Origin: Peromyscus leucopus
Taxonomy: Eukaryota > Chordata > Mammalia > Rodentia > Cricetidae
Direction: 5' to 3'
NCBI RefSeq assembly: GCF_004664715.2
Contig: NC_051082.1
Location: forward strand, 11,580,998 to 11,644,997
DNA length: 64,000 nt
The translations under genes and the position numbers were made by a program. The notes under the pieces are model-generated. The model made no database searches and was not told the origin of the DNA. It saw nothing but the letters and a program-made list of their open reading frames with translations. This document shows, piece by piece, positions 19,227 to 31,554 of this stretch. How positions within the stretch are numbered: the stretch's first letter is position 1; every line of letters starts with the position of its first letter.

Positions 19227-19459
19227 GTATAGAGTATAGCATCTATACTATAAGGAGTATAGTGTTCACCTTTGCAGGCTTCATTTTTCCCATCCATAAA
19301 TTGGACTACTCAGTGGCAACTCCCAAAGGGACATCTGGCGATCTCTGAAGATATGTTGGTTGTCACAGTGGAGGCTGGTGGCATCTGGTGAATAGAAGCC
19401 GGGGTGCTGCTTGGCATCCTGCCATATCCTGCTTGGCCCCCACAGCATGGGACTCAATC

Positions 19460-19575
19460 ATCCCAGTCATGTGGGGCTGGGTCTATCATCCTAGCCAGTC
19501 AGGTGTTGGAGGCAGGAGGACCACAAGTTCAAAGCCAGCCTAGGCAACTTAGCCAGAACCCATCTCAAGAAGCCA
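19460..19575 (+). mobile_element. B4/B1-like SINE fragment
   Basis: TCATCCTAGCCAGTCAGGTG, TGGAGGCAGGAGGACCAC, AAGTTCAAAGCCAGCCTAGG, AACCCATCTCAAG is a diverged B4 body. Confidence 0.5.
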
Positions 19576-19721
19576 GCAAAGAAATCAGTTCAAAATGTCC
19601 AACTGTCAAAGGCAGAAACACCTTAACTGATACCTGTGTGCCTTCTTGGAGGTTCTTATCACGGTCATCATCGTCATCAGAAAATCATGACTTGCTCATG
19701 AGCACTGTGAAAAGCTAACAG

Positions 19722-19916
19722 GTTCTCTTCACCCAGGCCGGCCTTGAACTCACCACATAGATGATCTTGAACTTCTGATTCTTCTGCCTCCACCCCCTAA
19801 GTGCTGCAGTCACAGGAGTGTGCTCCTGTGCCTGGTTTGTGCGATGCTGGGTATTGAACCTGGGGCTTTGTGCAGGCCAGGCAAGTACTTTACCAACTGA
19901 AAAATGTCCCCAGACC
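19722..19916 (-). mobile_element. B4 SINE, antisense
   Basis: CAGGCCGGCCTTGAACTC, GATGATCTTGAACTTCTGATTC, AAGTGCTGCAGTCACAGGAG, GCGATGCTGGGTATTGAACC, CAGGCAAGTACTTTACCAAC, TGTCCCCAGACC. Full reverse B4 order. Confidence 0.85.
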
Positions 19917-20159
19917 AAAGTTGTACTTTTTTTTTTTCTGAACCTCCAGGATGTGGTCCATTTCCTGACACTGACCTCATGCAAGCCACTGGGCCGATTC
20001 ACTATCCAGGTGAGCACACAGATGTCACACACTTGCTCCAGGGACCAACGCCATAAGAGGGTCCCCACTTCTCCTGCCCAAGGCCAGGGGCGGCAGGGTA
20101 TGCGGTGGGCAGGCAGACTCAACGGTGTGTGCTGCCGGCCTGGCGTGGAGCCCCAGCCG

Positions 20160-20330
20160 GGGGGCTGACCAGCTGGCCGGGGCCCTGAGTGGGGGCCCAG
20201 CTGCCCAGCTCGAGCTCTGGCCCTCACTCCCTTCCCGGCTGCTCCAGGAGCGGGGAATTAACGAGAAGGCGGTCTGCGCACCTCCCGGGCTCATTAGCCC
20301 CTGGGTCTCATTCTCCACCAAAAGCTAGAG
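20160..20330. promoter_or_regulatory. Candidate conserved non-coding element
   Basis: GC-rich unique block with GGGGAATTAACGAGAAGGC and GGCTCATTAGCCCCTGG. It has a higher CpG count than its neighbours. Compositional inference. Confidence 0.35.
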
Positions 20331-20334
20331 TTCT

Positions 20335-20760
20335 GCTTGTGGCCTCACGCTCCACTGCTGGGTCTGTGATTGTGGCCAGCCGCTCTCCTGCGTCCCACCG
20401 GGGGCCACTCCTCCCCATCTGCTCCCTGCTCACAACCCTGGGCCTTTGTCTTCCCCTTCTCCACCTCCCACCTCCCTCCCGCTGCCCCCTCTCGACCGCT
20501 GCCATCCTTCCTTCCTTTGCTCCTCTTGGCAGAGGCCGCTAGACCCTGCCGGCTCCTTTTACCGCCGGAGTCCCAAGCCCCTCCTGTCCCTCATTGCAAA
20601 GAGGAGAAGGAAAGAAAAAAAAAAAAAAGGCCCAGACGATTTCTGGACACAGGACGGAAAATGAGACCTTTATCATGGTCACTCTCCAGATGTGAAAACT
20701 GAGGCCCTCCCCCCCCCCGGACAAGAGAAGGCTTCCCTGAAAGTCAAGGGCATGATGGAG
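20335..20760. other. Unique sequence; short poly-A and MIR scrap
   Basis: A-run with GAAAG at 20604-20627 and GATGTGAAAACTGAGGCCC (about 20690), a MIR core scrap in reverse orientation. Confidence 0.4.
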
Positions 20761-20764
20761 AAAG

Positions 20765-20938
20765 GCTGGAGGTGTGGCTCTTGCCTAGGATTCATGAGGC
20801 CCTGGATTCGTTCCTCAGCACCCCCTAAACCAGGTGTGGTAGCGCATGCCTGTAATCCCAACACTCAGAAGTTCAAAGACATGGGCCAGCCTGGGCTACA
20901 TGAAATCATGTTAGAGAATCAAAAGCACACTTTCCAAC
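20765..20938 (+). mobile_element. B4 SINE
   Basis: GGCTGGAGGTGTGGCTCTTGCC, CTGGATTCGTTCCTCAGCACC head, then GGTGTGGTAGCGCATGCCTG, AATCCCAACACTCAG and CCAGCCTGGGCTACATG body. Confidence 0.8.
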
Positions 20939-21239
20939 TAAATATCTGAGGAGTGCTCAATGGGTTCCATGCCCCTGACTCAACTGTGGGAATGCCACAT
21001 GAGCCAGACCTCTATCGTGAGGGAGGGACATCAGAAGGCATTGGGCCCGGGGACACGTTTGGGCCAAGACTGGAGGTCCCCGCCTGCTCCAGTGTCTACC
21101 TGCTCCCTTTCAGCCCATCTCAAGCCCCGGCCCCTGTCCTGGGGGAGCCGCCTTTCTAGACCCTGGACCACAGGTTGGGCAGTGTCTTTGCAGTTTCCAG
21201 CCTTGGGGTCCCAGTTGCAGAATTTCAGGCCTGCCTTGT

Positions 21240-21345
21240 AAGGAACAAGACATGTAAGTGAACGGGCACTACTGGGTTTCAATAAAGCTTTATTTACAAA
21301 GTGGGCCCTGAGCTGAGTTTGGCCCTCAGGGGTCCACTTGCTAAC
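21240..21345 (+). mobile_element. MER5-type hAT relic
   Basis: GTTTCAATAAAGCTTTATTTAC, AAGTGGGCCCTGAGCTGAG, TTTGGCCCTCAGGGGTCC is the 3' half of MER5A/B. Confidence 0.7.
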
Positions 21346-22940
21346 TCCTCTTCTACTTCTCTTCATTTGGGACTGTCTCTACCCAAATGGTTGGGTTTCT
21401 TTCCTTATAGGCTCTTTTTTTTCTTTAGCTGGGCAGCCCCAGAGACTTCTTTAGTTTTCACAAAATAAGATGGGAGCCAGAGGAGAAAACAGGATGCTGC
21501 CTTTAGATCTGAGGCCCAGGTGGCCAGCCCATGGCCCACCAGCCTGAGTCTACTCTAGATTCCTACCCCGGGTTAGTGTGCAGAGACCTGATAAACACCC
21601 CTCCCATCTGCATCCAAGGCTGAAATACCCAGTGATAAGACCTTGAACTGAAAACTCATGGGATGGCTGCTTCTCTTGGCCTCGGCTTTGGGCCTCAGTT
21701 TCCCCAGGGTTAACAGGAGGTTAAGACTGGGAGCAGCATCCATTGCATGGTTTGTTTGCTCCCATAGAGAGGTGGGAACATCCACCCTTTATGCCCGCAG
21801 AGCACGGTTTCTGAACACGAGCTCCCTACGCCAGGGTACCATCGGAGAAGGGCATCAGCTGTCAGGGAGCCCAACTTACTCCTTGGTTGCTGAAGACGTC
21901 AGGGGCTACCCGAATCTCTATTGCCTCCTTTGAGATAGGAGTAACTGTATCTTCGGCCACAGCGTATGAAATCCCCAGTACAGCCTAGAACTGTGACACA
22001 AAGGCAATAAACCACTGTGAACCATGTCACTTATCAAAATCCTCCGGGTGGGAGGCTGAAAAGAAATACATGCTTGTTTCCACTTGGCAGATGACTGTGG
22101 CAAGGTGTGCCTGTGAGAGGCATGCTGCCTGAGGCCCTGTGGCCTGAGGGCTGCAGTGGTAGTTTGTGAAGAGTCTCAGCTGTCAGGATTCCCAAGCCTC
22201 AGCAAGGGCTCCTATTGGAGGAAGTTGGTTTTCGAGGCTTTGAACATCTGCAGGGACTTGCTTCGGCCGGGTGCGTGGACCAGGTTCCTTTCTGGTCAAC
22301 CAGGTCATGTCTGAAAAGTGAAGCCCGCTCCAGAGCTCCCCAAGAGAAAGCCCAGAGCACCACCATCCACCATCCAGCCCTGCTTCTCCCTCCGCCGAAC
22401 CTGCCCAACTGCCCTGCTTCTTCCTCCAAGAGTTCACTGGAGAGCACAGCCCACTAAGGCACCTGCTGCTGCAGCAGGTCCATCTCAGGGGCTGTTTGCA
22501 GGGGAAGCTGTCTTGACATGCCCGGATGGCCAGCCTGGGAACCCGCGCCTGGCAGTGTATATATCATTCCTAGCCTGCTGGACCCAACACATCACTCATT
22601 TTCGTATGGGGAGAGTAAGGACAGGAATCCGAAGGAAGCGCTTTCGCTGGGTGTATCATCCTTGCCTGCTCTGCATTTTCTTCGCTCCGAAGAGTCTCAC
22701 ATCCAGGCAGCCTTAACGCCGAAGAACCCTAACCTGATGACTGCTGAGATGTACAATTCTGGAATGTACAACCCACCGAGCCTGGGGTTCGCTGGGTCTG
22801 GGGACACTGGAGAATGGGCACTTCCGAATTCCAAGTGACAGAGTTGCTGCTGGCACCAGGCCTGCTCTTTGGAGAACTGGAAGCCAAGTGACTGAGGGCA
22901 CAAGGTCAACATCCACAGACACCACTGACAACATCTGTCG
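21346..22940. other. Unique sequence, no gene seen
   Basis: 1.6 kb with no clear repeat. Frames of up to 132 residues are present (for example 22318-22716) but none shows a domain or splice framing I can recognise. Confidence 0.35.
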
Positions 22941-22941
22941 C

Positions 22942-23000
22942 AGGCTGTGTGATCTTAGACAAGTTACCAAGCCTCTCTGAACCTCCATTTCATTGGGTAG
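22942..23000 (+). mobile_element. MIR SINE fragment
   Basis: CTGTGTGATCTTAGACAAG, TTACCAAGCCTCTCTGAACC. Confidence 0.75.
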
Positions 23001-23235
23001 GAAGTGGATGGAGGGCTGAAATGGAAGATCAGAAGTTGAAAAGCTCCCTGCACCGGCGGCCAAGTGGCCCACAATATGTGACCTCTATACTTAGATGGCC
23101 ACACACACTGCACAAGCTTTAGTTCATTACAACCTACGTGAGTAGTGACGATTAATGTGTTATCTTTAACCAAGGCTGCCTGTTGCTCTCAGCCTCCCTG
23201 TCTCATTGTGGGACGATCCCCATCTCCACACACTC

Positions 23236-23420
23236 TTTTTTTTTTCTTTTTGTTTGTTTGTTTGTTTGTTTGTTTGTTTTAGGCAAGGTCTTGTTATGCA
23301 ACCCTGACTGGCTTTGCCAGGGAACTCGCTCTGTAGACCAGGCTGGCCTCGAACTCGCAGACCCGCCTGCCTCTGCCTCCCGAGTGCTGGGATTTAAAGG
23401 CACGGGGTTGCCACGGCAAG
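23236..23420 (-). mobile_element. B1 SINE, antisense, with (GTTT)n
   Basis: (GTTT) run of seven units (23250-23279), then CTCTGTAGACCAGGCTGGCC, TCGAACTCGCAGACCCGCC, CCGAGTGCTGGGATTTAAAGG. The tail-proximal third is diverged. Confidence 0.85.
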
Positions 23421-24440
23421 GATTTTCCGCCATTTTTGAGAGGAACAAACCGAGAGGCATGACCTTGCTGAAGGTCAGATGCCCTCCCTACGCTCCATCC
23501 TTCCCTCGGCTCTCTATCCCAGTCCCTACGCAATCTCCCCTCCCAGGGCTCCGTGGGCCTCTATGGACAGACATCACCCCAAACAAGGAGAGAATAAAGA
23601 GCTTCCCGTCCACACCAGAAGAAAAACAAACCCCCACCACCCTCCATTGCCCGCGAAGGCGATGATGGATCTCTGTTATTGCTGGCGTTGGAATCACTAC
23701 CAGGGGAAATAGATCAAGGTACACTTTGCTGGCGAGAGCTCTCCGGATGTCACAGACAGAGAGAGCTGCAGGGGAAAGCCGCCCGCCCGCCCGCCCGCCT
23801 TTCTCTTCCCATGCTCCTTGCTTCCCCTGAAGACCCGAGGTGGCTGGGCAGGCTCGAATGGGGCACAAGGCAGGGGTCCCTGGATGGAGGAGACCCCAAT
23901 TGGTCTATAGCTTGGGGGGGGGGTGGGAGTCTTGTTAGCTTTGCCCTCCTCCCTCCCATTCTCAGGCTCCATTTCTTCCGAAGTACCTCATCGGACCCTG
24001 CTCTCCCCTTGCTTGTAAGGATAGAGAAGGGGCAGTCTTGGGTTAGGAGGGTCCAAAACGAAGTGTCTTCTACTGAGGTTATATTTGGAGTGGGTCTAGA
24101 AGGCAATCACCCCATCCCGTATCCTCTGGGGCCATTTTGGCTCTCAGCTCCCAGCTCTGCTCTTCCTGTAAGGGGTCAGTAAGGAACATCTGGGGCTGGA
24201 AGCCCAGTGGAGGATATCAGAAGGGGCGGGGGCTTCTGTGTGTGGACGCTGCCCCCATGTTGGTAGATTCACAGTGGTATTGACGGATCCGCCGTGGGTT
24301 ACTGGCTTTGCCTAATGCTTGGCCCGAGGCTGTGTGGCTCTGGCCCCTGCTGAGACCAGCCACACACTCCTCTCTCTCCAACCTCACATCAGGGAGTAGG
24401 AGGGACAGGGGGCTTTACACAGTTTAAAGCCAGACACATA
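23421..24440. other. Unique sequence, no gene seen
   Basis: Contains a (CCCG) run of four units near 23783-23800 and a G-run near 23917-23925. A 167-residue frame at 23679-24182 is unrecognised. Confidence 0.35.
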
Positions 24441-24454
24441 CACACAAATGTCAC

Positions 24455-24600
24455 CCACTGAGCGACCACTGGGCAAGTCGTTAAAGCTGCTGTGAGCCTT
24501 ATTCTTTGCATCTGTAAAATGGGGTCATCTTGCCTATGCCCAAAGAGTGAAAGCAGATTAAAGGATAATAATCATAATCATAATACCCATTAAATGCCTG
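24455..24600 (+). mobile_element. MIR SINE
   Basis: ACCACTGGGCAAGTCGTTAA, TTTGCATCTGTAAAATGGGG, then ATAATAATCATAATCATAATACC, the AT-rich MIR 3' region. Confidence 0.85.
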
Positions 24601-24682
24601 GAGGAGTCAATGAGAGCTGGACTGGGCTGCCACGATTTTGATTTCATGTGGACTCGTTCATTCGTTACCTTCACCGTCAGGT

Positions 24683-24905
24683 TCCAAGGACTGGGGACGC
24701 CGCTCGGTTGGTAGATGGCTTGCCTATGTGCATGAAGCTCTGGGTTCCATCCCCAGCACGGCATAACTGAGCATGGCGGAACATGCCTGTCATCCCAGCA
24801 CTCGGGGGGTGGAGGCAAAGAGGTTTAGAAGTTCAAGTCCATCCTCTGCTACACAGCAAGTCTGAGGGTAGCCTGGGCTATGTGAGACTCCATTTTTACA
24901 AAAGA
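24683..24905 (+). mobile_element. B4 SINE
   Basis: GGACTGGGGACGCCGCTCGG, GGTTCCATCCCCAGCACGGC head, then ATGCCTGTCATCCCAGCACTC, AAGTTCAAGTCCATCC, AGCCTGGGCTATGTGAGACTC. Confidence 0.85.
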
Positions 24906-24989
24906 AGAATCCAAACACTCAGGGGTGCTACTCTTGCCCACCCACGTTTTACAGAAACTGAGGCACAGAGTGTCCGCTGCTCAGTACCC

Positions 24990-25910
24990 CAAGGCCCTCC
25001 CTTCCTCCTTGCCTTGTTCTGTCGCTCGCTGCACCACCCCCTCCCTACCACGCCTTCACTGGGACCTAACCAAGCCCCTGTCTTAAATCCAAATGGTCCC
25101 CAAGACCAAAGCTTGACATCATGCCACCTGGCACTCAGGTACTTGACAGAAATTTGTGTCACCTCTGCTTCATAAGGATCTCTGGCCATTTGCATGTCAT
25201 TTGTGTGTGGGGACAGATCTGGTCATTTCTGGTCTTTGTGGGGGGACAGTCATATCCATCCTCAGGAGATGCCACAATTCCACAGGGCCTTGAGAAAAAT
25301 GATCCATAGACCCCCATCTCAAAACCTCTGCTTTGGGACAGCATGCCCAGAGCCCCTATCCATCCCCCGACCCTGGCTATCTCAAGCTGCTTTATTTTGT
25401 GTTCAGTTGGAAGCTTTGTTGCTCTGCCTGCACTCCCAGGCAAACTGCAGCCTCTGCTCTTGGGAAAAAAAACACTGTTTGGAAAACCTGCCAGAGGTTC
25501 CACATCCACCCAGCTGTGTCCTGCTCATTCCCTGCCCACACCTTCCCTGAAGCCCCAATATTCCATTTTGCAGAAAGGATCTTACATTTAGCCAGAAAAC
25601 AGCCCTGGCTTCTTGGGGTTCGACAGACACATGGGCTTGGGAACTTAGGAGCTATCCAGGGAAGGACCTGCAAGCCCCTTGAGGTTGCTCTTGACAGTGG
25701 GGAGCGGTCTGACGGATAGGCTTTTCTGGCTATGGCTGCCAAGCAGGAAGACAAGGAACAGGCCACACAGGGAAAGGCCGAGTGCAGCTCAGGCCGTGGT
25801 TGTAGGCATCGCGGTCTACAGACAGCAAGAGTTCCTAGGGGTACAGAACACCATTCCTGTTAGAAGTGAAAGCTGCAAGTGTGTAGACAGGCTGATGGTG
25901 TCCGCTATGG
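24990..25910. other. Unique sequence, no gene seen
   Basis: No repeat recognised beyond a MIR scrap at 24945-24985 (ACAGAAACTGAGGCACAGAG). No exon supported. Confidence 0.35.
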
Positions 25911-25911
25911 A

Positions 25912-26122
25912 ATGGATGAATGGACACATGGATGGGTGGGTGGGTGGGTGGGTGGATGGATGGATGGATGGATGGATGGATGGATGGGTGGGTGGGTGGG
26001 TGGATGGATGGATGGATGGATGGATGGGTGAGTGGGTGGGTGGGTGGATGGGTGGATGGATGGATGGATGGGTGAGTGGGTGGGTGGATGGATGGGTGGG
26101 TGGGTGGGTGGATGGATGGCAT
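25912..26122 (+). repeat. (GGAT)n/(GGGT)n interspersed array
   Basis: Alternating blocks of GGAT and GGGT with GGGTGAGT variants, about 200 bp. The plus-strand Trp/Gly/Asp/Met-rich frame is an artefact. Confidence 0.95.
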
Positions 26123-26124
26123 CC

Positions 26125-26860
26125 TGGGTACCAAACACTGGGCTGGGCTCTGAAGACTTAAAAATAATTTAAATGGCTAACAAACTCATGCCAACAGGAA
26201 AGGTACAGGCACACACTCACACAATTGATCACGCTGAAATATCCCAGTACATACGCCCACAGTTTTCCGTTATAATCAGCCATGAATGTCTTCTGGGGTG
26301 TTTCCTCACTGCTTTGCAAACTGCAATCCAGGACTCCTATGCCCTAATGTGCTCTGAGGGTGAAGACCATTTGGGGCTCAAATCATGTGGAGAATTTCAC
26401 ATGCTGTCATTACAACAGTAAAGACCTCTGAAAAGGAAGTGGTTTCATGTTGTATAACATAATTTGCCAAACACGTTTAGCCCCTAAGATGCAAATTAAA
26501 CTCAGTATCATGGAACTGGGCAGGTCACCAGAATGGAATCATTCTGAAGACCTCCCATTCGAACATACTACAACCGAGGCCAGGGTCCACATGCAGATTA
26601 TCCAATGCGGCAACCAACGTTCAGGCTATACAATATGATAGCCCACATCCAGGCTTCCCAACATGGCAGCCACAGTGCTGTGGGATTGAGCTGAGGCTAG
26701 CGAAAATGTGGGAGAGCATTTCTAATTTTTATTTATTTACCTTCGAATTAAAGGCTTGTGGTGAGCTTTTTGGACAGTACAGCTTCACCTTTTCTTGTCC
26801 AACACCTGAGTCCCACAGTAGGAGAAGCCTTCACAGACCACAGTCTTCCCATAACAATGG
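26125..26860. other. AT-richer unique sequence, no gene seen
   Basis: Contains AATATCCCAGTACATACG and CATGAATGTCTTC but no recognisable repeat or exon. Confidence 0.35.
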
Positions 26861-26864
26861 CTGC

Positions 26865-27005
26865 TGTGTCCTGAGCATTTACTGAAAGCCAGGCGGGCGC
26901 CAATAGTTTGATTTAACCCTTTAACAGCAAGTGTTGCCTCCCGGTCCATTTTCAAAGTGAAGAATGGAAAAGTGCAGGGAGCACTCAGCGACTTGTTCAA
27001 ACCTC
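26865..27005 (-). mobile_element. MIR SINE, antisense, diverged
   Basis: TGAGCATTTACTGAAAGCCAG, GATTTAACCCTTTAACAGC, CAGCGACTTGTTCAAAC follow the reverse MIR order. Confidence 0.5.
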
Positions 27006-27529
27006 CTTGACCAAGAATCTGTGCCTGGGTCAGTCCAAGCTCCTTCTCTTCCCACAGTCACATGCCCAGGATGGTTTCTACATCACCCAAAGAACCAGCC
27101 TTAGGATCCAGAGAGGGACACCTTTATGCTTCTTACCCTTCCTCAGAGGGGCGTGCCAACCAGTGCATATACCACTGACTCTGTATTAGTGTTGGGCTGG
27201 ACACAGGGGAGGCAGAAGGATGGGGAGCTGGGGAAGGCAGGGGTGCCCCCCCCCGAACTCCTTGCCTATTTGGGGCTGGCAGAGGCAGTAAGCAATCACT
27301 CACAATGCATCAAGACAAGAGCCCCAAGACAAGAGCCACATCCCTCCTGTCACCCAGGCTGGGCTGGTCCACCTGAGCCCTTGACTCCTCCCTCACAAAG
27401 AAGTCTGCAGGGCCCTCCCCTGATGCGTGGCACCCTGCTCAGGAGCGAGGGACAGGAGCCCCTGCCTTTCAGCCCTTGCTGAGTCCAGATAAATCTCTTC
27501 CTCCTCTCACTGCGCCTCTGAAAGTGCCC

Positions 27530-27725
27530 GGTCTAGCTAGGGTTTCTCCCACTTATGCGGCTCATGAATATTTAACAGCATCTGCCGTGGAGGCGATAAA
27601 GCCCTACCAATCCTTGACAAATATGTCCTAATCTTTTCAATTTCGGGGTGCAAATATGCCTTCTGAGTCCTGTTTGTCACCTAGATTAATGGCCCAGGGT
27701 CCCATAATCCTTTGGTGCTAATTCA
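27530..27725. promoter_or_regulatory. Candidate conserved non-coding element (strongest in window)
   Basis: About 195 bp of repeat-free DNA with GGCTCATGAATATTTAAC, GGAGGCGATAAAGCCC, GACAAATATGTCCTAATC, GGGTGCAAATATGCC, CTAGATTAATGGCCC and TGGTGCTAATTCAAG. Homeodomain, GATA and octamer-like words are packed at high density and the block ends sharply at a CA array. This texture is typical of a developmental enhancer; function is inferred. Confidence 0.5.
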
Positions 27726-27767
27726 AGTGGTGGCTGGCCGGCGTGTGCCTGCTAGGGGGATGCTGGG

Positions 27768-27768
<1 letters not shown>

Positions 27769-27826
<58 letters not shown>

Positions 27827-27831
27827 CACAC
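27769..27831 (+). repeat. (CA)n microsatellite
   Basis: About 30 CA units with a single CG interruption near 27819-27820. Confidence 0.97.
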
Positions 27832-27862
27832 GACAGAGTAATTAGTCAAGGGAAGACTTGTA

Positions 27863-27865
<3 letters not shown>

Positions 27866-27913
<48 letters not shown>
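27866..27913 (+). repeat. (GT)n microsatellite
   Basis: About 24 GT units, 35 bp downstream of the CA array and complementary to it. Confidence 0.97.
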
Positions 27914-27915
<2 letters not shown>

Positions 27916-28274
27916 CATGCACATGCCCTTGTTATGTGTATGGTATGCCTGTGTTTGTGTCTCTGTGTTCCCAGGCATTTAGGTGTATGTAAGAGTTATG
28001 TATTCCCCGTGTCCATCTGTGTGTTCTGTTTGTGTGAATACATACCTGTGAGCCTGGGCTTAAAAGGCGGATGCTGTGTCCATGCCTCCCTTGGTGGGAG
28101 GAGGGAGGGAGCAAGCAGGTGAACCAGTGAGTGTTCCATCTGATTTCTTCCTCCTGTGTGGGTGCTGATGAGGAGAAAATAGATGGTGGTCACGGGGAGA
28201 GAAGACAGAAGGAAATCTTATCTACAGAAAAGATTCCCACGGAATATGTTTGGCGTGTGTCTGAAAAGCAACCC

Positions 28275-28277
<3 letters not shown>

Positions 28278-28306
<29 letters not shown>
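28278..28306 (+). repeat. (CA)n microsatellite, short
   Basis: About 14 CA units. Confidence 0.95.
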
Positions 28307-28309
<3 letters not shown>

Positions 28310-30490
28310 CGGGGGCATGTTAGTTTCAAATGTTCTGAGTCACTGGCCCTGGGAGAGGCATAAGGTCAGAGATCTGTATGAAAATGTGGATTTTACAGAA
28401 AGGAGGCAAAGCCAATCTGTATTGCGTGGTTTTGTGTATGTTTTTGTGTGTGAGGGTGTGTTGTTTGAAAACCTTCCAACATGGGTCTAGTGTAGGCACG
28501 ATCCACAGGAATCTAATCTAATCAAACATGCTTGTCTGCTTTGCGGGTCCTCAATTCCCCCTCCACTCCCTCCCCCTCTCCCTCCCCACACCCCATCTCT
28601 CTCCCTCTTCTCTCACCAAACCTCCAATATTTCACCAAAACATTGGACCAAGGTCATGTGAGACTTGAGACTGGACCCTGGTCTTCTCAGCACCTCGCTT
28701 CCTTCTCCCTGCCACAGGTCTCTTCTCAGCAGTCCGGTGGGAGCTGGGGAGGAAGGATGTCACAGGATGAAGTCACTTCCTCTCCATCTCCTGTCACTAA
28801 GATCTGTCCCACTCACCTGTCAGGGCAGGTGGAATGGGGCGGTGTAGCACGAACCTTCTAACAAGAATGTCTTATTAATGAAAAACAAACATGGATCTAC
28901 AGGGCAGCCTCATTCAGATGAGGATTAGAAGAAGAGAATGAGGTCCAGAGGGTAAAATGAGACCCAAACCAGGGACCGATGTGGAAATGCCCACCTTGCA
29001 GCGTGAGTTGCCTCCTCCACGGCAAACAGGACTCTGTTCAGACACACAGACCCAGCTCTAGGCAGAAACAGGTGCTGTACCCGGGTGACCCTTGGACCAA
29101 CATGGTAATATCTGCCTCGGTGCACAACACAGCTGCCTGCCATGGCACTCACACTCAGCCAATCAGAACTGAGGATGCTGACATAGAGAAGAGACCTGAA
29201 ATGAGACCTGCTAAGAACTAAGACAGGGAAAACAGGGGATCGCATGAGCCGCCTTTGGCAGAAAAAGCAAGGGCTCAGTTCATTATTTTTGTCAGGGAAC
29301 GGAGCTTTGTGGACAGACGTGCTAACCCCACCCAAGCTTACTGCATAGAGGACCATGAAAGGCGAGGAACACTCAGTGACTGGCAGATTTGGCCTCAGCA
29401 TCAAAGGAGGCTACCTTTGAGTCCTATCCAAGACCTTGAGCAAGCCATCTCCCTCTCCATAACTCCTTGTGCCAGGGTGCAGCTGGGAACCATGGGATGC
29501 CATCGGGATTTACATGCCAATGCAGGTATGTGATCACACCACTCAGCAAGGGAAGCCACTGGTTATTATTGTCAAAGTCATTATCTTCTGGACCCACTGT
29601 GGCTGGGTCCAGTCCCACATCACTCTCTACCCTGTGAGACAAAGAGATGTCAAGAGTTGGGATAGCTTGAGCAGATGACACCCCTACCGTGACCCAGTCA
29701 GTGGGGGAAGCAATCTCAAGCTTATGTTCCAATAGGAATGACAGTTCTACATGAGGGGATCTTCCCAGAGTCAAAGAGAAGACCATTATCCTTGGGCTAC
29801 GGAGACTGTTTCTCGGAAGCACACCCCTGCAAGGATCCTGATTTGTGAATTCAGAACAAATCTTTCCCTCCATGCTTATCTCCAGATCTTAGAACCAAGG
29901 AGACCACGGCACTGCTGAGCAAGGGCTGCCTCCCTGAGAGCTGAGAGAAATCATCTTATCATGAAGTCAAAGGGATCTGCAGTAACAAGTTGAAAAATTC
30001 ACACTCCGGGTGTGTGTGTCTCACAAGCTTTTGATAAGAAAACTCTTCCCCACCCCCCCACCCCCCGTCACAAGAATTTATGAAAGCCAGTCCACAAGCC
30101 AGCAAGGATTCTTGCCCTGCCATTCCAGCACCCTCACACAAAAAAGAAGATTCTGTCCATCTTTGTCTTCCATAGACTGTAAGGAAAAACAACACGCTCC
30201 GCTTTTTTCTAACGCTAGTGCTTTTTCAACCGGTACTCACCCCGCTCTTGAAGATTCCAACCATCAGATCTATCCATAACCAAATACAATATATGTTCTT
30301 GTTTATTATCAGCTGAAGGGCAGCCACAGAAACTCAGAGAACTCTGTGGGATACTCAGGGCACCTGCTTTGGCTTTTAAGACTATTATAATGAGCATATG
30401 AAAGAAAGCCAGAACATTTAAACAACTTATGACTGAAAGCAGCCATAGTGTACAAGTATGGCAGCAGTCAACCTCTAAGACGGCTACTTT
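28310..30490. other. Mostly unique sequence, no gene seen
   Basis: CT-rich patch at 28548-28620. MIR-like scraps at about 28890-28960 (AGAGAATGAGGTCCAGAGGG) and 29425-29470 (GACCTTGAGCAAGCC). The frames present are unrecognised. Confidence 0.35.
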
Positions 30491-30499
30491 TTTTTTAAC

Positions 30500-30785
<286 letters not shown>

Positions 30786-30789
30786 TCCC

Positions 30790-31190
30790 AGTAGTTCTCC
30801 CAGAGTGGGATGGACCTAGTAATTTGGTTCTAATTCATAGACTATAGCAAAAGAGAATAGTACCATTCCAAGATTTAGTTGAAAAAAAAAAAACTATTGT
30901 TTCTATTTGTTCTCTTCTCATTCCCTTGCTTTGGGGGATACAAACTGCGGTATTAATAGTAATCCTAGATCCATGTAGCAAGAAACAATTGTTCCTAGCC
31001 CAAAGCTGTGAGAGCCTCCACTAACAGCCACATCAGCAAACATGAAAGTAACCCTCTCCCTAGTTGATCTTGGACAAGACTTCTATAAGAGCTGACACTG
31101 ACTGGAGCCTATGACCGCCCCTGACCCAGAGGCCCCAATAAAGCTACTTGCAGATTGATTTATGGCTCACAAAAGTTGTGAGAGAATAGA
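30790..31190 (+). mobile_element. Possible LTR-like relic
   Basis: GACCCAGAGGCCCCAATAAAGCTACTTGC (in two adjoining pieces) resembles an LTR polyadenylation region, preceded by a TCTATAAGAGCTGACAC TATA-like word (about 31081). No termini found; low confidence. Confidence 0.2.
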
Positions 31191-31191
31191 T

Positions 31192-31398
31192 GCTTATTGT
31201 GTGGGTTCAAATCCTACCCCTACCATTACCCATCTGTGTAAACCTATATAGATCATGCACCTCTCGGTGAGTTAACTTCCTTGTCTGTGAAGGGGAAATA
31301 ATAATAGGACTTACCATAGGAGATTATAATAAGGGTTAAGTATTTGAATTCATGTAACACTTGACGTGTAGAGGGCATTCTACAGGAGTTGGTGTCAC
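31192..31398 (+). mobile_element. MIR SINE, near full length
   Basis: GGGTTCAAATCCTACCCC, TTAACTTCCTTGTCTGTG, AAATAATAATAGGACTTACC, AGGGTTAAGTATTTGAATTC in sense order. Confidence 0.8.
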
Positions 31399-31554
31399 CA
31401 ACATCCTGACCTCTGAAGGCCTCAGAAAACCCAGGTGACTCAAGGGGACAAAATTTCCCATCAAAACCTTGAGAACATGGACGGATACACAGCCTACACC
31501 ATGTCCTTTTATGCAACCCCACTTTCCGCCTCCTAAGTTGAAGCCTCTATTGCC

